A stretch of DNA of 64,000 nt, taken from Syncephalastrum monosporum B8922. Its lineage: Eukaryota; Mucoromycota; Mucoromycetes; Mucorales; Syncephalastraceae. The stretch covers positions 558,001 through 622,000 of the forward strand of contig JNEN01001260.1 of the NCBI GenBank assembly GCA_000697355.1. The letters run 5' to 3'. Below the pieces are notes generated by a model. That model saw nothing but the letters and a program-made list of their open reading frames with translations. It ran no database searches and had not been told where the DNA came from. Position numbers and translations under genes: made by a program. This document shows, piece after piece, positions 44,822-57,699 of this stretch (within the stretch, counting starts at the first letter, position 1; each line of letters starts with the position of its first letter).

Positions 44822-45310
44822 TCACTCATACTCTTGTTGTACCAAAGCTTCTGATCGTCTCGTTCGTCGTCTAATGCTGTTGGCAATTCGGTTTGCTTCC
44901 TCCTCGTTCTCCTCGTCTTCTCCCTCTTCGTAGTCAAAATACTGACCATCAACGAACATGTCTTCTTCTGCGTCGCTTTCTATTTGGGCTTGTTCCTTGT
45001 TTACAAGGAGCTCTGGTGCCTTTTTGCGGAGTGGTGGCGGACCCCAGGTAGAGGACAGGGCAAAAGCTGAGAAAGCCTCGGTGGCGAAACCGGCGCAACC
45101 TCCAATCACGAGACCACATACGACGGCCAGTAGCAGAAAGGTGACAAGGGGATGACATAGGGCGAGGATGAGGGGCTGCACACTCCCGTATGCCGAACGC
45201 TTGATAAATGCAAGGGTGGATCTCAAAAGATGAAAGCCTGCTTCGGGGTCTGTAAGGGTGTTGGTAGTCGTTGTTGTTGCAGTGGCCATGGTTGCTGCTG
45301 ACATAGCCAT
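44822..45310 (-). CDS. Unrecognised single-span membrane protein with acidic tail
   Basis: From the ATG at 45310 the frame gives 162 aa: a Thr/Ala-rich start, a helical segment (AGFHLLRSTLAFIKRSAYGS), a hydrophobic span (PLVTFLLLAVVCGLVIGGCA), and a C-terminal tail with a strongly acidic patch (YFDYEEGEDEENEEE) then basic residues (SIRRRTRRSE). The frame is open further up to an ATG at 45466. A TATATA at about 45488-45494 and a plausible acceptor (TTTTCTTCAG) just before 45310 favour the shorter protein with an intron in the leader. No family was recognised. Confidence 0.5.
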   Translation of the reverse strand: MAMSAATMATATTTTTNTLTDPEAGFHLLRSTLAFIKRSAYGSVQPLILALCHPLVTFLLLAVVCGLVIGGCAGFATEAFSAFALSSTWGPPPLRKKAPELLVNKEQAQIESDAEEDMFVDGQYFDYEEGEDEENEEEANRIANSIRRRTRRSEALVQQEYE

Positions 45311-46674
45311 CAGAGCTGAAGAAAATGTTAAGGACGGGCGCCAGCGATGCCCTTGTATCATCATGCAAAGGAGAAAACGACCGATAAAATAAGGATCCAA
45401 CAGATTGAAACAAATCCATACTGGGTCCCAGTACCTGTACCACAAAATTAATTTTTGGGTTTCCATTGCCACGTGAATTTCTACGTAGACTATATACCCA
45501 CCTACTGCGATCTTACTGCTGCTACAATGACATAGTGTGCAGCCGCTAAGCTATATACTTCTGATTCTGACCGCATATAACTACGAGTTACTTTGTTTAC
45601 AGAAGACGATGACGATCTTATTGTGTGTGAAGAAGTGACATTGCAGGCATATGATCTACAGATTAACACGAGGTCGCTGCTTATTCTTGAATAACCCCAA
45701 AATGGCATCGGTAGCTGTAAATCTACGGCCTATATACAAGCATAGATGGCTACTATATAGAAAGTGCTCGGATCTGCGATATCATGTCAATATTTAAAAT
45801 GCTACGCTTTGATTCTGATTCCATGGTCCTAATTACCGTTTATCATATAGTATCTTTGGTCGTAAATGTTGCCCATGAACACCATAAGGAGCTTCGACTA
45901 TGGTACAATAACATACTTACTATTATCATCGCTACATATGCAGCTTAGAATGCGCATTATGTACGACTCGTAATGAGCTTGCGTCGTGCAAATATGTCCG
46001 ATGCCTTGCAGCAAGTAGGTAGCCTAAAACGTGCACAACACTCTATACATTTATTGTCATCTGAAAGAATATCAAACGAGAGAGAATGACCGTAAATATG
46101 CTCATGAGCTCCTTACTAATTGGATCAGTGGGACTTTGAGCTGTAGCGCGCATTCTGTAGGACTGCATAAATGGTATAAGACTCTATTACACTGATCGCT
46201 ATCAGTTATGACAATCTCAAAAGACTAGGTACATAAAACCAAGATAAATATGTCATGACATTATGATATGTTATCAATACTTTAACGACTATAGGCCCAT
46301 TGATGGATGGTGATTTTTCTTCTGTAGAACTATACCAGAAGTTTGAAATAAAGGGCACCTGGTGTACAAGTATTTTCCACCGTCGTCGATGCATGGCTTT
46401 GTATATATATATACATTCTGATGTTTGACAAGAGCTCCAAACCCGAGAGGAGAAAGTGATCCTAATTCTTTGTTTTTCTATGCATGTTTGACATCAATCT
46501 CTGGTGTTTTGTATTCAATCACGGAGGAGCTTCATAAACATATGACGTTATTCTGGGAGCGGAATCGCAAAGATTTTCCGCGCTTTGCGCTAGAATATTA
46601 AAGCAAATTCTAAGACGCGCCTCGACGTGAGATCTTTCCTTTCATTTTTTATTTCCCTCATTCCTTGGAAAAAA
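45311..46674. other. Divergent intergenic region, 1.4 kb
   Basis: AT-rich. Contains the promoter of the minus-strand orphan gene (TATATA near 45490) and that of the aldo-keto reductase. No supported gene. Confidence 0.5.
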
Positions 46675-48116
46675 ATGACTGACACTGTTAAGAACAAGAC
46701 CTACAAGCTGTGAGTGCTTTAGTGAACTTCGTTTTACGCGCGTACTGAGCCTTCTACGTGTAGCAACACAGGCGCGTTGATGCCCGCCATCGGTAAGTAT
46801 CCTCGATCGCCCACTATGGGCTACCGCTTCGTTCCAGGAAGAGGCTTTACCTAACAAACAAATCGGCAAGGTCTCGGTACCTGGCAGTCTCCTGACGAAC
46901 AAGTATACGACGCAGTCAAGACTGCCATCAAAGCCGGTTACCGTCACATTGATACCGCATTTGCTGTAAGTATCTGCCCCTTGACAAGAGTGCTTTTGTC
47001 GGCTGCAAGTTGCAAGGGTACGCACGCTGACATCTTGGATGCTTTGGCGCCTTTAGTATAGCAATGAAAAAGCCGTGGGTCGCGCGATTCGTGACGCACT
47101 TGCCGAGAACAACCTGAAGCGTACAGACCTGTTTGTTACTACGAAGCTCTGGAACACTTACCATCGGCCCGAGCTCGTCCCGGTCGCTTTCCAAAAGTCG
47201 TTGGAGAACCTTGACATCGAATACATCGATCTCTACCTCATGCACTGGTAAGAATGAAGCAAGATCCTGAGGCAGAAAGCTAGCTCGATACATACGCTTC
47301 AATCGTGTTTTCGTGTGGCGCGCTAGACCTGCTGTGGAACCTGAGGCATAATACTAATGATACGCAAATCTGCATGTCTCTCACGCATTCTATAATTGTT
47401 GTTAGGCCCGTTTCACTGACGCCCACAGAGGATGATACACTTCTGCCCAAAAAGCCTGATGGCACGAATGCTATCGATGAGCAGCAGCAAGGCAAGTTTA
47501 ACGAGACCTGGGCTGCCATGGAGAAGCTTCTCGACACTGGCAAAGTCAAGGCTATCGGTATCTCGAACTTTGCCATCCCCAACATCGAGAAACTTCTCAC
47601 AACCGCCAAGGTCATCCCCGCTGTCAACCAAGTAGAGTTACACCGTAAGTACTCGCATTTGCATATGTATGTAGCACTTCTTCTAATACAGTGCAGCTTA
47701 TCTGCCCCAGCAAAAGCTGTTTGACTATTGTCAGTCCAAGGGGATCCATCTGAGCGCTTATTCTCCCTTGGGCTCGACGGATTCGGCTCTGATGAAGGAC
47801 GACACCATTCGTCACATTGCTGAGTCTCGCAACAAGACGCCTGCCCATGTCATCCTTTCTTGGGGCGCTGCTCGCACCAGTATTTTGCCCAAGTCTGTCA
47901 CTCCTGCAGTAAGTCCCAGCATGACAGCTGAGTCTCAGTAGCCTTGCGTGAAATTAACTCTCCATCTTTTCCGATTTCCAGCGCATTGTGTCCAACTTTG
48001 ACTTGTTTGACCTCACACCCGAGGAGCTCAAGCAAGTGGATGCTCTCGCGAGTACAAAGGGTCAACGTCTCATCCAGCCCGGATGGGGTGTACCCGTTTT
48101 TGATGAGGAATTCTAA
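46675..48116 (+). CDS. Aldo-keto reductase
   Basis: NADPH-dependent cytosolic reductase of the AKR superfamily, related to yeast Gcy1/Ypr1 and to glycerol and D-xylose reductases. From the ATG at 46675: [20 protein letters not shown], then [20 protein letters not shown] and [14 protein letters not shown]. The catalytic Asp and Tyr lie in the last segment, the Lys in [10 protein letters not shown] and the His in DLYLMHWP. NAD(P) contacts include [24 protein letters not shown] and [19 protein letters not shown] fits the cofactor-binding loop. The C-terminus ends [11 protein letters not shown]. About seven introns. Substrate cannot be decided from sequence. Confidence 0.93.
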
Positions 48117-48308
48117 TTCCAATACGTCTAGCACATGCGTTTGAAATATTGTGTCACTCTTCCGATATTTTAAAACGAAGAATCAATGCTTTCCATTTCG
48201 TACGGACAGAAACAAACTTCCGCTTTGGCAGGGAAGATTGTTTAACGCGCATGTAAAAAGTTTTGAGTGTGAGATAACAAGGGGAGAAAGAGAGGAAGGG
48301 GTAAATAA

Positions 48309-48342
48309 TTAGGATAAGAGATCGTCAAATGGAGAAGACTTT

Positions 48343-48373
<31 letters not shown>

Positions 48374-50305
48374 TTTGTTGCTGCTGTTGTTGGGGAACAA
48401 GACCCCCGGTGGGAGTATGGGTGTTAGAGGAAGCCCACTGGTTCCAGCCGGCAGCGACGCTCGAGCTCTTGAGAGCATTCATGGAGGGACCCACCGCTGG
48501 CTTGGCAGGTGCAGAAGACTTGCCAAGGGAGTCAAGGGATACAAAGGAAGACGCTTGGGACCACATGCCGGAAGGCATGTCGCTGCTGCCCTTGGAGGCA
48601 GGTTTGCTGGCATTGGTAGGTGTCACGTGACCCTGAACAGAGGAGGGCCTGCTGTTGCTGCTGGGCGACAAGGGCTGGGAACCAAAGCCAGAAGGAATGC
48701 TATTGCGGTTGGCGTTGCTAGCATTGTTGTTAGTAGAGCCCAGGTTGAGGGACTGGAAACCCGGGATAGGGTTGTTGCCAAGTGGCGTCGTAGGCTGTGA
48801 TTGCTGGTACTGTTGCTGGGGCGCAGGCGAAGAGAAGCTATCGTCACCCAAGAGATCAAACAGGTCGTTGCTCGCTGACTTTGGCTTGGCAGGCGCAGTC
48901 GTCGCGGGGGCAGGTGCTGCTGAGGGAGCGGACTGGAAATCATCAAAGTCGTCTAAAGAGGAACACGACGTTCATAGCGTAAGCATATGTTGATGCACCC
49001 CTGTGTTGGAGGCAGTATCATGACTTACCGTTGTTAGCAGAGGCGACACCACCCGAAGCAAAGTCACCCCAGTCGTCGTCAGCGTCGGTCTTCTTGGGAG
49101 CGGGTTCCTCATCGCCAAAATCAAACAGGTTCACAGCTTTGGGGGTCTGTTTCTGGGAGGCAGCTGACGCGCCTGCGGCCGAGCTGCTGGTGTGGTTATT
49201 GCTGTTGTGATTGCTGCCCGAGTCAGAGGAAGCAGGGGGCAGATCATCGAATTCATCGTCGTCGTATTTGCTAGATTCGTAGCGGTTTGGTCGCTCTTCC
49301 TCGTCATAGTACCCGCTACCGGACCCCATCCCCCCGCCGCCGATACCACCACTACCGCCTCCCATACCCACAGGGGAGTCGCTACCGAAGCCGCCGTAAC
49401 GCGAGCCACCGCCGGAGCCCATCCCATACAGAGTCTCCGAACCGACGCCTTGGTACTTGTTTCTGTTCTGACGGGCCTTTTTACGCTCGATGCGAATCTT
49501 TTCGGTGTCGTTCAAAAGCTCCGCGATTTCCTTGGCTCGGTTACGAACTAGTATAATGCAATGAGCACGCTTTGAGCATAGAGGTGGAGTAGGCAAGCCG
49601 ATCACGTACTGTTGATGCCCTGGTCTTTGCCTTTGTCGTCAATGTAATGGAAGTTGCGCATTATTTTAACCATGGAGAGGTGAGAACGAGCGTCATCAAT
49701 GACGCGTTCGGAGCCATTCTTGACGAGATATTCGAGCAGCACGAGTGCCTAGAATGAGTCAGCATAAGCAAGTTGTCAAGTAGGAGATGGAAATGATATG
49801 ATAGAGTATGATAGAGTACCTTGTAAATCTGTCTCCATTGGCGGGCTTCCTTTTCGGTGAAGCGTTTGTAGAGGGTGGGCATAATCTCGTTAAAGTATTG
49901 GCTAGATAGATAGATGGGTAGATAGATAGACAGATAGGATACAGTGAGTACGTGAATTCATACGCAGATGGGATACAGAGTGGCAGGGAGCAACGTACTA
50001 GTTGTAAGTGCCTTGGGCAATCTCCTGCATGAGTGTGCTCGATGCACCCCAGGCCTCGTTGTTGGTAGCCTCGTGGACTTTAGCCTCCATCTCTGTGTAG
50101 TTCAGAACGACATTTTTACTAGAAAAACGAGTGAGAAGGAAGGTAGTTTATAAGAGTGGCAGAAAGGGAGCATTACACTTTGTTGAAGACATCCTGAGTG
50201 AGAGCAAGCGGGTTAGAAGGAAAGAGATGAGCGATAAGAAAGGGTTGTTACCTTGACTTCCCACATGTCAGGGATCTGGAGATTGAGTTGCGAGAACGAG
50301 TTCAT
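48309..50305 (-). CDS. ENT3: ENTH-domain clathrin adaptor (Ent3/epsinR-like)
   Basis: Phosphoinositide-binding adaptor for clathrin-mediated trafficking, probably at Golgi/endosomes. The ATG at 50305 gives MNSFSQLNLQIPDMWEVKD, followed by the ENTH domain: NVVLNYTEMEAKVHEATNN, EAWGASSTLMQEIAQGTYNY, FNEIMPTLYKRFTEKEARQW, and RNRAKEIAELLNDTEKIRIE. The rest is disordered: a Gly/Ser-rich stretch, several acidic DFDD/FDF-type motifs (NLFDFGDEEPAP, DDDWGDFASG), NDLFDLLGDD, and a polyQ run before the ending FDDLLS. The ending resembles clathrin- or adaptor-binding boxes. Introns contain GATA and GAAA simple repeats. Confidence 0.88.
48342..48395 (-). repeat. CAG/CAA polyglutamine repeat
   Basis: An uninterrupted CTG/TTG series on the plus strand codes for about 17 Gln with one Lys near the C-terminus of the ENTH protein. 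Confidence 0.9.
49912..49938. repeat. (GATA)n intronic microsatellite
   Basis: About six TAGA/GATA units in an intron of the ENTH gene, directly at the 3' splice site. Confidence 0.8.
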
Positions 50306-51085
50306 GGCCGACTACGTATGAAAAGAGAAAGGAGACAGAAAGAGAAAGAGAAAGAGAAAGAGAAAGAGAGATAGATACAAGTCTAAGGAAAGGAATACAG
50401 AAAAGTATTGCCGTGGTTGTGTGCGTGTGTGTGTTCGTGTGTGTGTATAAGTGTATAGCAAGTGAATGGGTGAAGTGAATGTGTGGGCGGGCAGCAGCGG
50501 TGTGTGTAATATTTTGGCAGCCCATCGCATCCCAGCATGTGTCATTTCGAATTCAGACCAGTGTATGCACCCTACTGGTACTATATATAATCAAAAATCA
50601 TATTCATATAATCATACACGACAGATCATAGGAAAACATAGAAAAAAGAGCAAAAAAAAAAAAAAACAAATAAAAAAAGAATATAATCTTATAACCGCCA
50701 AGGTGAGTACCCAGAACCCACAGTATATAGAGATGATTCGTACGCGAGGAAATGGGTGGGGAATCCAAAGTGAACAGAACGGTATGTACGGGATTTTTGT
50801 TGGGCCCTTTTTTATTGTTTTGCCGGGGTGCAATTTCCCAATTTCACACACTCCACACGCAGAAAAGGATAAAAAGATGAAAAAAAAAGAGGAAAAGGCG
50901 TGCTGAGTTTATGCAATAAAGAGGCACCTTGGATCGCTCGAGGCCTTTCCTTTCTTTTCTCTTCTCTCTCTCTCTTCCTTTCTTTCTCGTTCTTTCTCTC
51001 TCTCTTTCTCTTTGTGTCTCTTTCTCTTTCTCTTTCTCTCTCTCTTCTTCTTTTTAAGTGAACCTTCTCATTCCTCATCTCTGCC
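50306..51085. promoter_or_regulatory. Divergent intergenic region ENT3 / UGP1
   Basis: GAAA-rich repeats at about 50325-50370, a (GT)n stretch near 50420-50450, an A-run near 50650-50670, and a long CT-rich tract (about 50950-51055) ending 30 nt before the UGP1 ATG. Such pyrimidine tracts often precede strongly expressed fungal genes. No gene is seen. Confidence 0.5.
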
Positions 51086-53022
<1,937 letters not shown>

Positions 53023-53035
53023 GCTTTTCTTTCTT

Positions 53036-53037
<2 letters not shown>

Positions 53038-53067
<30 letters not shown>
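53038..53067. repeat. Poly-T, about 30 nt
   Basis: An uninterrupted T run 16 nt after the UGP1 stop codon. Confidence 0.95.
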
Positions 53068-53069
<2 letters not shown>

Positions 53070-53070
<1 letters not shown>

Positions 53071-53517
53071 TATAGTACTTCTTCCGCCCTTTCTCCCTTC
53101 TTCTCTTTTTCTTCTTCTACTTCGAAACGAGGCAGACACGCATGCGTGTACAGCTGTGTCAGTTGGCGGGTTTGTACGCCGAAAGCATTGAGCATTATAA
53201 AGAACATGAAACCATTCCCCTTTGTCAAGGCATAGCACTTGGTATTTCTCCGTCTTCCCATCTCCTCTCTCTTCCGTGTGACGCTTTCTTTTTGATAAGA
53301 TCTACCCCATCCACGTCTTCCGGGTGATTTTGAAGGGCGCTTCGATGAGTACCTGGTCTCTAAAAGGTTCTTTGGCCATCGATGAGTGCAGGATGCGTGT
53401 AACCCAACCTCTTGAGGATTCCCCTTTTGTACCCCAGCATCGGCGCACAGACACGTCGCACACAAGATTATCGAAATTCCCCATTCTCCCAACAATCTCA
53501 TAGTGTCCATCAAGCAT
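53070..53517 (-). pseudogene. Doubtful gene remnant with YEATS-like pattern
   Basis: One frame (53302-53517) reads VCDVSVRRCWGTKGE, TRILHSSMAKEPFRDQVLIE and then APFKITRKTWMG before a stop. A second frame (53070-53513) continues after that point with NGFMFFIMLNAFG. The order LH..., P, PPF-like, W-G, then an F-rich strand resembles a YEATS domain. No splice pair was found that joins the two frames in phase, so this is either a frameshifted relic or coincidence. Confidence 0.2.
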
Positions 53518-54028
53518 TTATCCGCCGCTCGTATTCAAGGATGCAGAATCTGAACCCTCTGTACACCCCGTTTGGGACATCCGGCTTTCTGGCGAATCTC
53601 CGTCTTTGTGTCTCCATAAACAGAAAAGAGGATCCAACCTCACATGACGTGGGTGAAGCATTGGAACGGTTAGTATGGGAACCTTTCTGTTCTACTTACA
53701 CAGCAGGGATATCCTGTATACAGAAATAAGATACTTGGATGTGTCTATTACGTATTACTGTATTGTTTTTCTCTTGGTGCGCTGAATGACTTGTATCACT
53801 TTATTGGACGAATAGGGCAATGGTCTGGAGATGATGCATGCAATGCAAAAATAGACACAACAACATTGACGTCGGTGTGTATGTGTGTGTGTCTCTGCGA
53901 AGTGTTATTCCGGTATCCCTGAGGTGCAAGCTGTATGCACTAAAAAATGTGCGTGAGAGTCAGCGTGTGTGGGGGTGGGGGTCTTTTTTCGTTTCTGGCT
54001 TCATTCGACACGCGAGAGTCAAGTACAA

Positions 54029-55192
54029 ATGCCGCGGAAACCGAAATTGGCTGCGTTCATTTTTTGCACACTCGCCTCTCCTTTCCGCTCTAAACCCTTT
54101 TCATTCCCCCGATCGAAGATGCGTTGGCCATGGACCTCAGGGCCTGCCTATAATCCTCTAAGTACGACCCGGACGAGGCGGAGAAGCCGTCTGCTCTGGA
54201 CGAGCCTCCTCAAATGGACCGTCCTTGCCGCGGTGTTGGCAGGATGTGTTTTTCTGATCGTCTGCCGAGTGGATACGCATGCCCGCATCTACATTCGACA
54301 GTGGCTTTCTCCTCCAAAGAAGGCATTGAATGAGCCGCTGGTGGATGGCGGCCGATGTTTTGACAATCTGCCAAAGGAGTACCAGCAGGGGCGGCTGTCA
54401 CACCGATATACCATCATGTCAGGCACACGAGATCAGGATGATATTTGCTATGGTTTTGCCTCGACGGTGCAGCCCAGTCTGCCGCCGTCGCCTAGTAAAC
54501 TGACGCTGTACCATACGACGTGGGATAGCACGCAAGGGGACTTTGCAGAGACGCATCTCGCCACGCTCCGGTCGTTTGCTGCCACGCAGCCGAACGCCAC
54601 GAGTCAGCTGATTGTGTGGATCAGGCCGCAAGACGAAACAAGGCTAGTGCAGTCCGTCTATTGGCCAGGCCAGGCGGCTGCGCCTCGCATCACGTACCGC
54701 ACCGCGCCATCCGTCGAGCCACTCTCCATTTTGTACGAGCACGGTGGCGTCTGGTTTGACTTTCGCACTCTGTTTGTGCGGGACCTCTCCGTGCTACTCG
54801 AGCAGGACTGGATGAGCCAGACCAGCTGCTACACCACCGTCGAGGGCGACCCTTTTGCCGGTGCGCCTGCCATGGTCCACTTCCGCCGCCGTTCTCCTTT
54901 TCTTTGCGAGCTCATGAACTCCCCCAAGGCCACGTATTATCAAGTCTATCGTAGAATCGTCAAGCACGGCATTCGTCCCTGGGCTATTCTCCCCTGGTGC
55001 TTCATGGATCCTTCCCAGTGCCGTCGCAGCATCGCCCTCCAGAGCCCCTTCTCGGCCAAGTCCAATTTTAGCCAGACTTGGCTTAACAGTATCTTTGCCT
55101 ATCGATGGCACTCTCAGGCACCTTCTCAGCCGGCTGATGGCGCCATATACAACTATCTCCAGTCGGCTCATCGAAAGATCACCCAATGGTAG
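54029..55192 (+). CDS. Type II membrane protein, GT32-like glycosyltransferase
   Basis: Intronless, 387 aa from the ATG at 54029, or 357 aa from 54119 (MRWPWTSGPAYNPL), which better places one signal-anchor span (WTVLAAVLAGCVFLIVCRVD) near the N-terminus. The luminal part has LTLYHTTWDSTQGDFAETHL, LRSFAATQPNATSQLIVWIR and ILYEHGGVWFDFRTLFVRDL. That last segment matches the place of the donor-binding YGGVYxDxD motif of alpha-1,4/alpha-1,6 sugar transferases (GT32), but reads DFR instead of DxD. A C-terminal Cys/Trp-rich region follows (WAILPWCFMDPSQC). Probably Golgi-resident. Activity is uncertain because of the altered motif. Confidence 0.6.
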   Translation: MPRKPKLAAFIFCTLASPFRSKPFSFPRSKMRWPWTSGPAYNPLSTTRTRRRSRLLWTSLLKWTVLAAVLAGCVFLIVCRVDTHARIYIRQWLSPPKKALNEPLVDGGRCFDNLPKEYQQGRLSHRYTIMSGTRDQDDICYGFASTVQPSLPPSPSKLTLYHTTWDSTQGDFAETHLATLRSFAATQPNATSQLIVWIRPQDETRLVQSVYWPGQAAAPRITYRTAPSVEPLSILYEHGGVWFDFRTLFVRDLSVLLEQDWMSQTSCYTTVEGDPFAGAPAMVHFRRRSPFLCELMNSPKATYYQVYRRIVKHGIRPWAILPWCFMDPSQCRRSIALQSPFSAKSNFSQTWLNSIFAYRWHSQAPSQPADGAIYNYLQSAHRKITQW

Positions 55193-55502
55193 GCTGACTA
55201 CTTTTACCATAATAGACTCCTTGTTTTTTCTTTCTTTTAAAGATAAGATATCCTTCTCTTACACTCCTCGCGCTCCTCTTCTCTCTCCTCTGTACACATA
55301 CTCGATGTAATAAATAAGTAATTGTTCCGTTGTTTTACATCCTCTTTTTATTCGTTTGCAATACCAATGACATTACTGCAAATACTGGATATGTTTGTCC
55401 CATTTGTCAACAGCTGCTGTTCTTAAAATGAAACGAGGCGTGGCGCATTGAGGAGGTATGAGGTAGGATGGGAGGGGCCACAAGCTATTGCATCTAATGC
55501 TT
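55193..55502. other. Convergent spacer with poly(A) signal
   Basis: AATAAA at 55309-55314 for the glycosyltransferase-like gene; the rest is the bromodomain gene 3' UTR. No gene is seen. Confidence 0.5.
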
Positions 55503-57487
55503 TTATTCTTTCAGAATTTGAGCCGCAACCTCGATGCGAGCCTGTTTTGTGGTCTTTTTCATGATACCCGGGCCAGGACAGAAACTGTAGCTTGAGTTTG
55601 CCTTTGCCGAGCGGCGAAAGGTGCGAAGGCCACGGCCCTGCGTCGTATTTTTGAACCGCTGTTCCATTCGATCGAGCCGCAGTTTTTGGGCTGTGTAATC
55701 GCAGGACGTGGCTCTCTACATCACATAACGCGAAAAAAAAAAGACAAGTGTCATTACCCCATTATCATACCTCTACCTTGTGCAATTACCAGCTCCTCCT
55801 CGAACGCCTTTCGGGCTTCCTTTTTCTTGCCATCGATTTCTTCGCGTTTTATACTATCCAAAGCAGGTGAATCAACAATGAAGAAAGCCATCCAGATGCG
55901 AACTCACCTGTCCATCTCTTTGACGTGGCGCCATCGCTGCTGCTTCATGGCCATCTCATGTTTCTTTCGTGCTCGCTCCTCTTCCTCCAGTTGTTTTTGT
56001 CGGTCCTGCATTTCACGCTGTTGCCGCGCTTCGGCTGCAGACTGCCGGTTCATGGTGTTGAGAAGCTCATCAAGGGTATAGACTGTCGGTTCAGGTTCAG
56101 CAGCTGCTTTCGCTGGCGGTGGCGGACGTGACGGAGCAGGGGGTGTGGCCTTTCGTACATGGCCAGGCTTCGGAGGCGCAGCCGAGGATCGTTTTTGTTT
56201 TTGTGGTGCTGGTGGCGGTGCTGCCGGGGATAAAGAGTGTCCATTGGTCATGTTGCTAGGGGTGCTGTTGCTGGCAGTGGCCGGCGCTGCCAACTTGGGC
56301 ACCTTGGTGGCGTTTTTCTCCACCACAGTCGACTACGTAGTGTTAGAAGAAAGCATAACGCAGTCACTCTTGATGAATTACTTACGGGTTTTGCATTCAA
56401 TTTGAGACGTACCGTCGTTCCCGACCCGCCCGCGGACTCGACTCGCATGACTGATGATGGTACTGTTTAGATATAGATGGTAGATTCCCGCATAAGCTTA
56501 CCTTTGTTTGGTGATGAAGAGGACGAGGCGTTATCATCGAGACCTTCATTCGAGCGTTTTTGAGGAACCGACGAAACTGCTTCTGATGAATGAGTACAAG
56601 AAAGAGACGCATAGTTTCACTCATGTTCACCTGAGGACGCTTGCGCGGATGTCTCGTCCATGGAAGATGAAGAGGAGTTTTTCCAAATGGAGTCGAAAAC
56701 ACCTTCCAAGGTGCGGCCCATGGTATGCACTTCATGACCAGGAGGGTTATAGGTATAGCAATTGTTAAACACGAGTCGGACGTCATCTTCGAATTCGTCC
56801 GGAGAGGTATATTCTCGTTTGCCGAGCTTTTTTCGGATGGTGGTGAAGTCCATAGGCGTTTTGATGATATCGAAGTAGTTGGTGGCGCCCCACAGCTCGG
56901 GCTGCACCGGCTGAAGAAACGGCCAGTTGTACAGGTCGTGGCGCTTGTGAGTCAGTTCTTTGATAGCAGATCGACAGCGTTTGTATTCGTCGTCTCGCAT
57001 TGTCCGTGGTTGGGGAGCGGCCGTGTTGTTGTTGTTGTTGTTGCCGTTGCTGCTTCCGACCGACGTGGTAATGCGTATGGTTTGTGGAGCCGGCTACATC
57101 ACGTTCAATACCAACAACTCACAGTATAGAGCTTTTCTGAGTAATGTTTACCTGGCTCTTGAACTTTTCGAGCTTGCGATTGAAGATAGCCTCTAATTCG
57201 TTCGCACTCATGACGACAGGATCGGTCGGGTTGTTGTAAAGACGACAATTTTGGATCATGAGATTGAAATCTGCCGTAAAATCTTCGACCGTTTCATATT
57301 GATTGCTGGAGAGTTTTCGGCGCATGGTGCCAAGGTCCATGGGGTGTTTTACAAAATCAAAGTAGTCGGGTATGCCGAGAGCGACTGGGTCGACGGGAAC
57401 ACGAAATGGAAGGCCACATGGTAATTTGTACAGTTGATCGAGAGTTTTCTTGCAGAATTGCAGATTGTGAGTGCTGGACAAAGACAT
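55503..57487 (-). CDS. BDF1: Double-bromodomain chromatin reader (Bdf1/BET-like)
   Basis: Nuclear acetyl-lysine reader. The ATG at 57487 gives MSLSSTHNLQFCKKTLDQLY. Bromodomain 1 has LPFRVPVDPVALGIPDYFDF, KHPMDLGTMRRKL and the acetyl-lysine Asn in CRLYNNP; its WPF shelf reads LPF. An Asn-rich linker follows. Bromodomain 2 has NWPFLQPVQPELWGATNYFD, KTPMDFTTIRKKL and CYTYNPPGHEVHT. After this come Ser/Glu-rich and Pro/Ala-rich linkers, then a charged coiled coil (EARQQREMQDRQKQLEEEER). The last exons give KREEIDGKKKEARKAFEEEL and a basic tail (KLRLDRMEQRF ... QILKE). No extra-terminal domain with its usual conserved core was seen. Several introns were joined by eye. Confidence 0.82.
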
Positions 57488-57699
57488 CAAGGGCACTCTC
57501 GAAACAAATGGTAGAGAAGAAGGGCGACAGAAACAAGGAAGAAGGCTGGTACGGCAGATAATGGCGCGCGTTTACTCCATACTGAACTTTTTTGACTGGA
57601 TTGTTGCTGCGCCAAATTCAAACACCGCCATTTCACCTTCATACACCCACAGCTCACCTCTCTCCATCTTTGCCTCTTTTCTTTCCTTTCTTTGCTTTA

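Larger units (their letters stand above)
53023..54028. other. Intergenic region UGP1 / glycosyltransferase-like gene
   Basis: Begins with T30 (53038-53067) in the UGP1 3' UTR. Two overlapping minus-strand frames at 53070-53517 are more protein-like than expected; they are described separately as a doubtful gene remnant. Confidence 0.45.

Noticed and set aside
50325..50370. Regular GAAAGA repeats as a CRISPR-like array
   Set aside because: A simple purine microsatellite without spacers, in a eukaryotic intergenic region.
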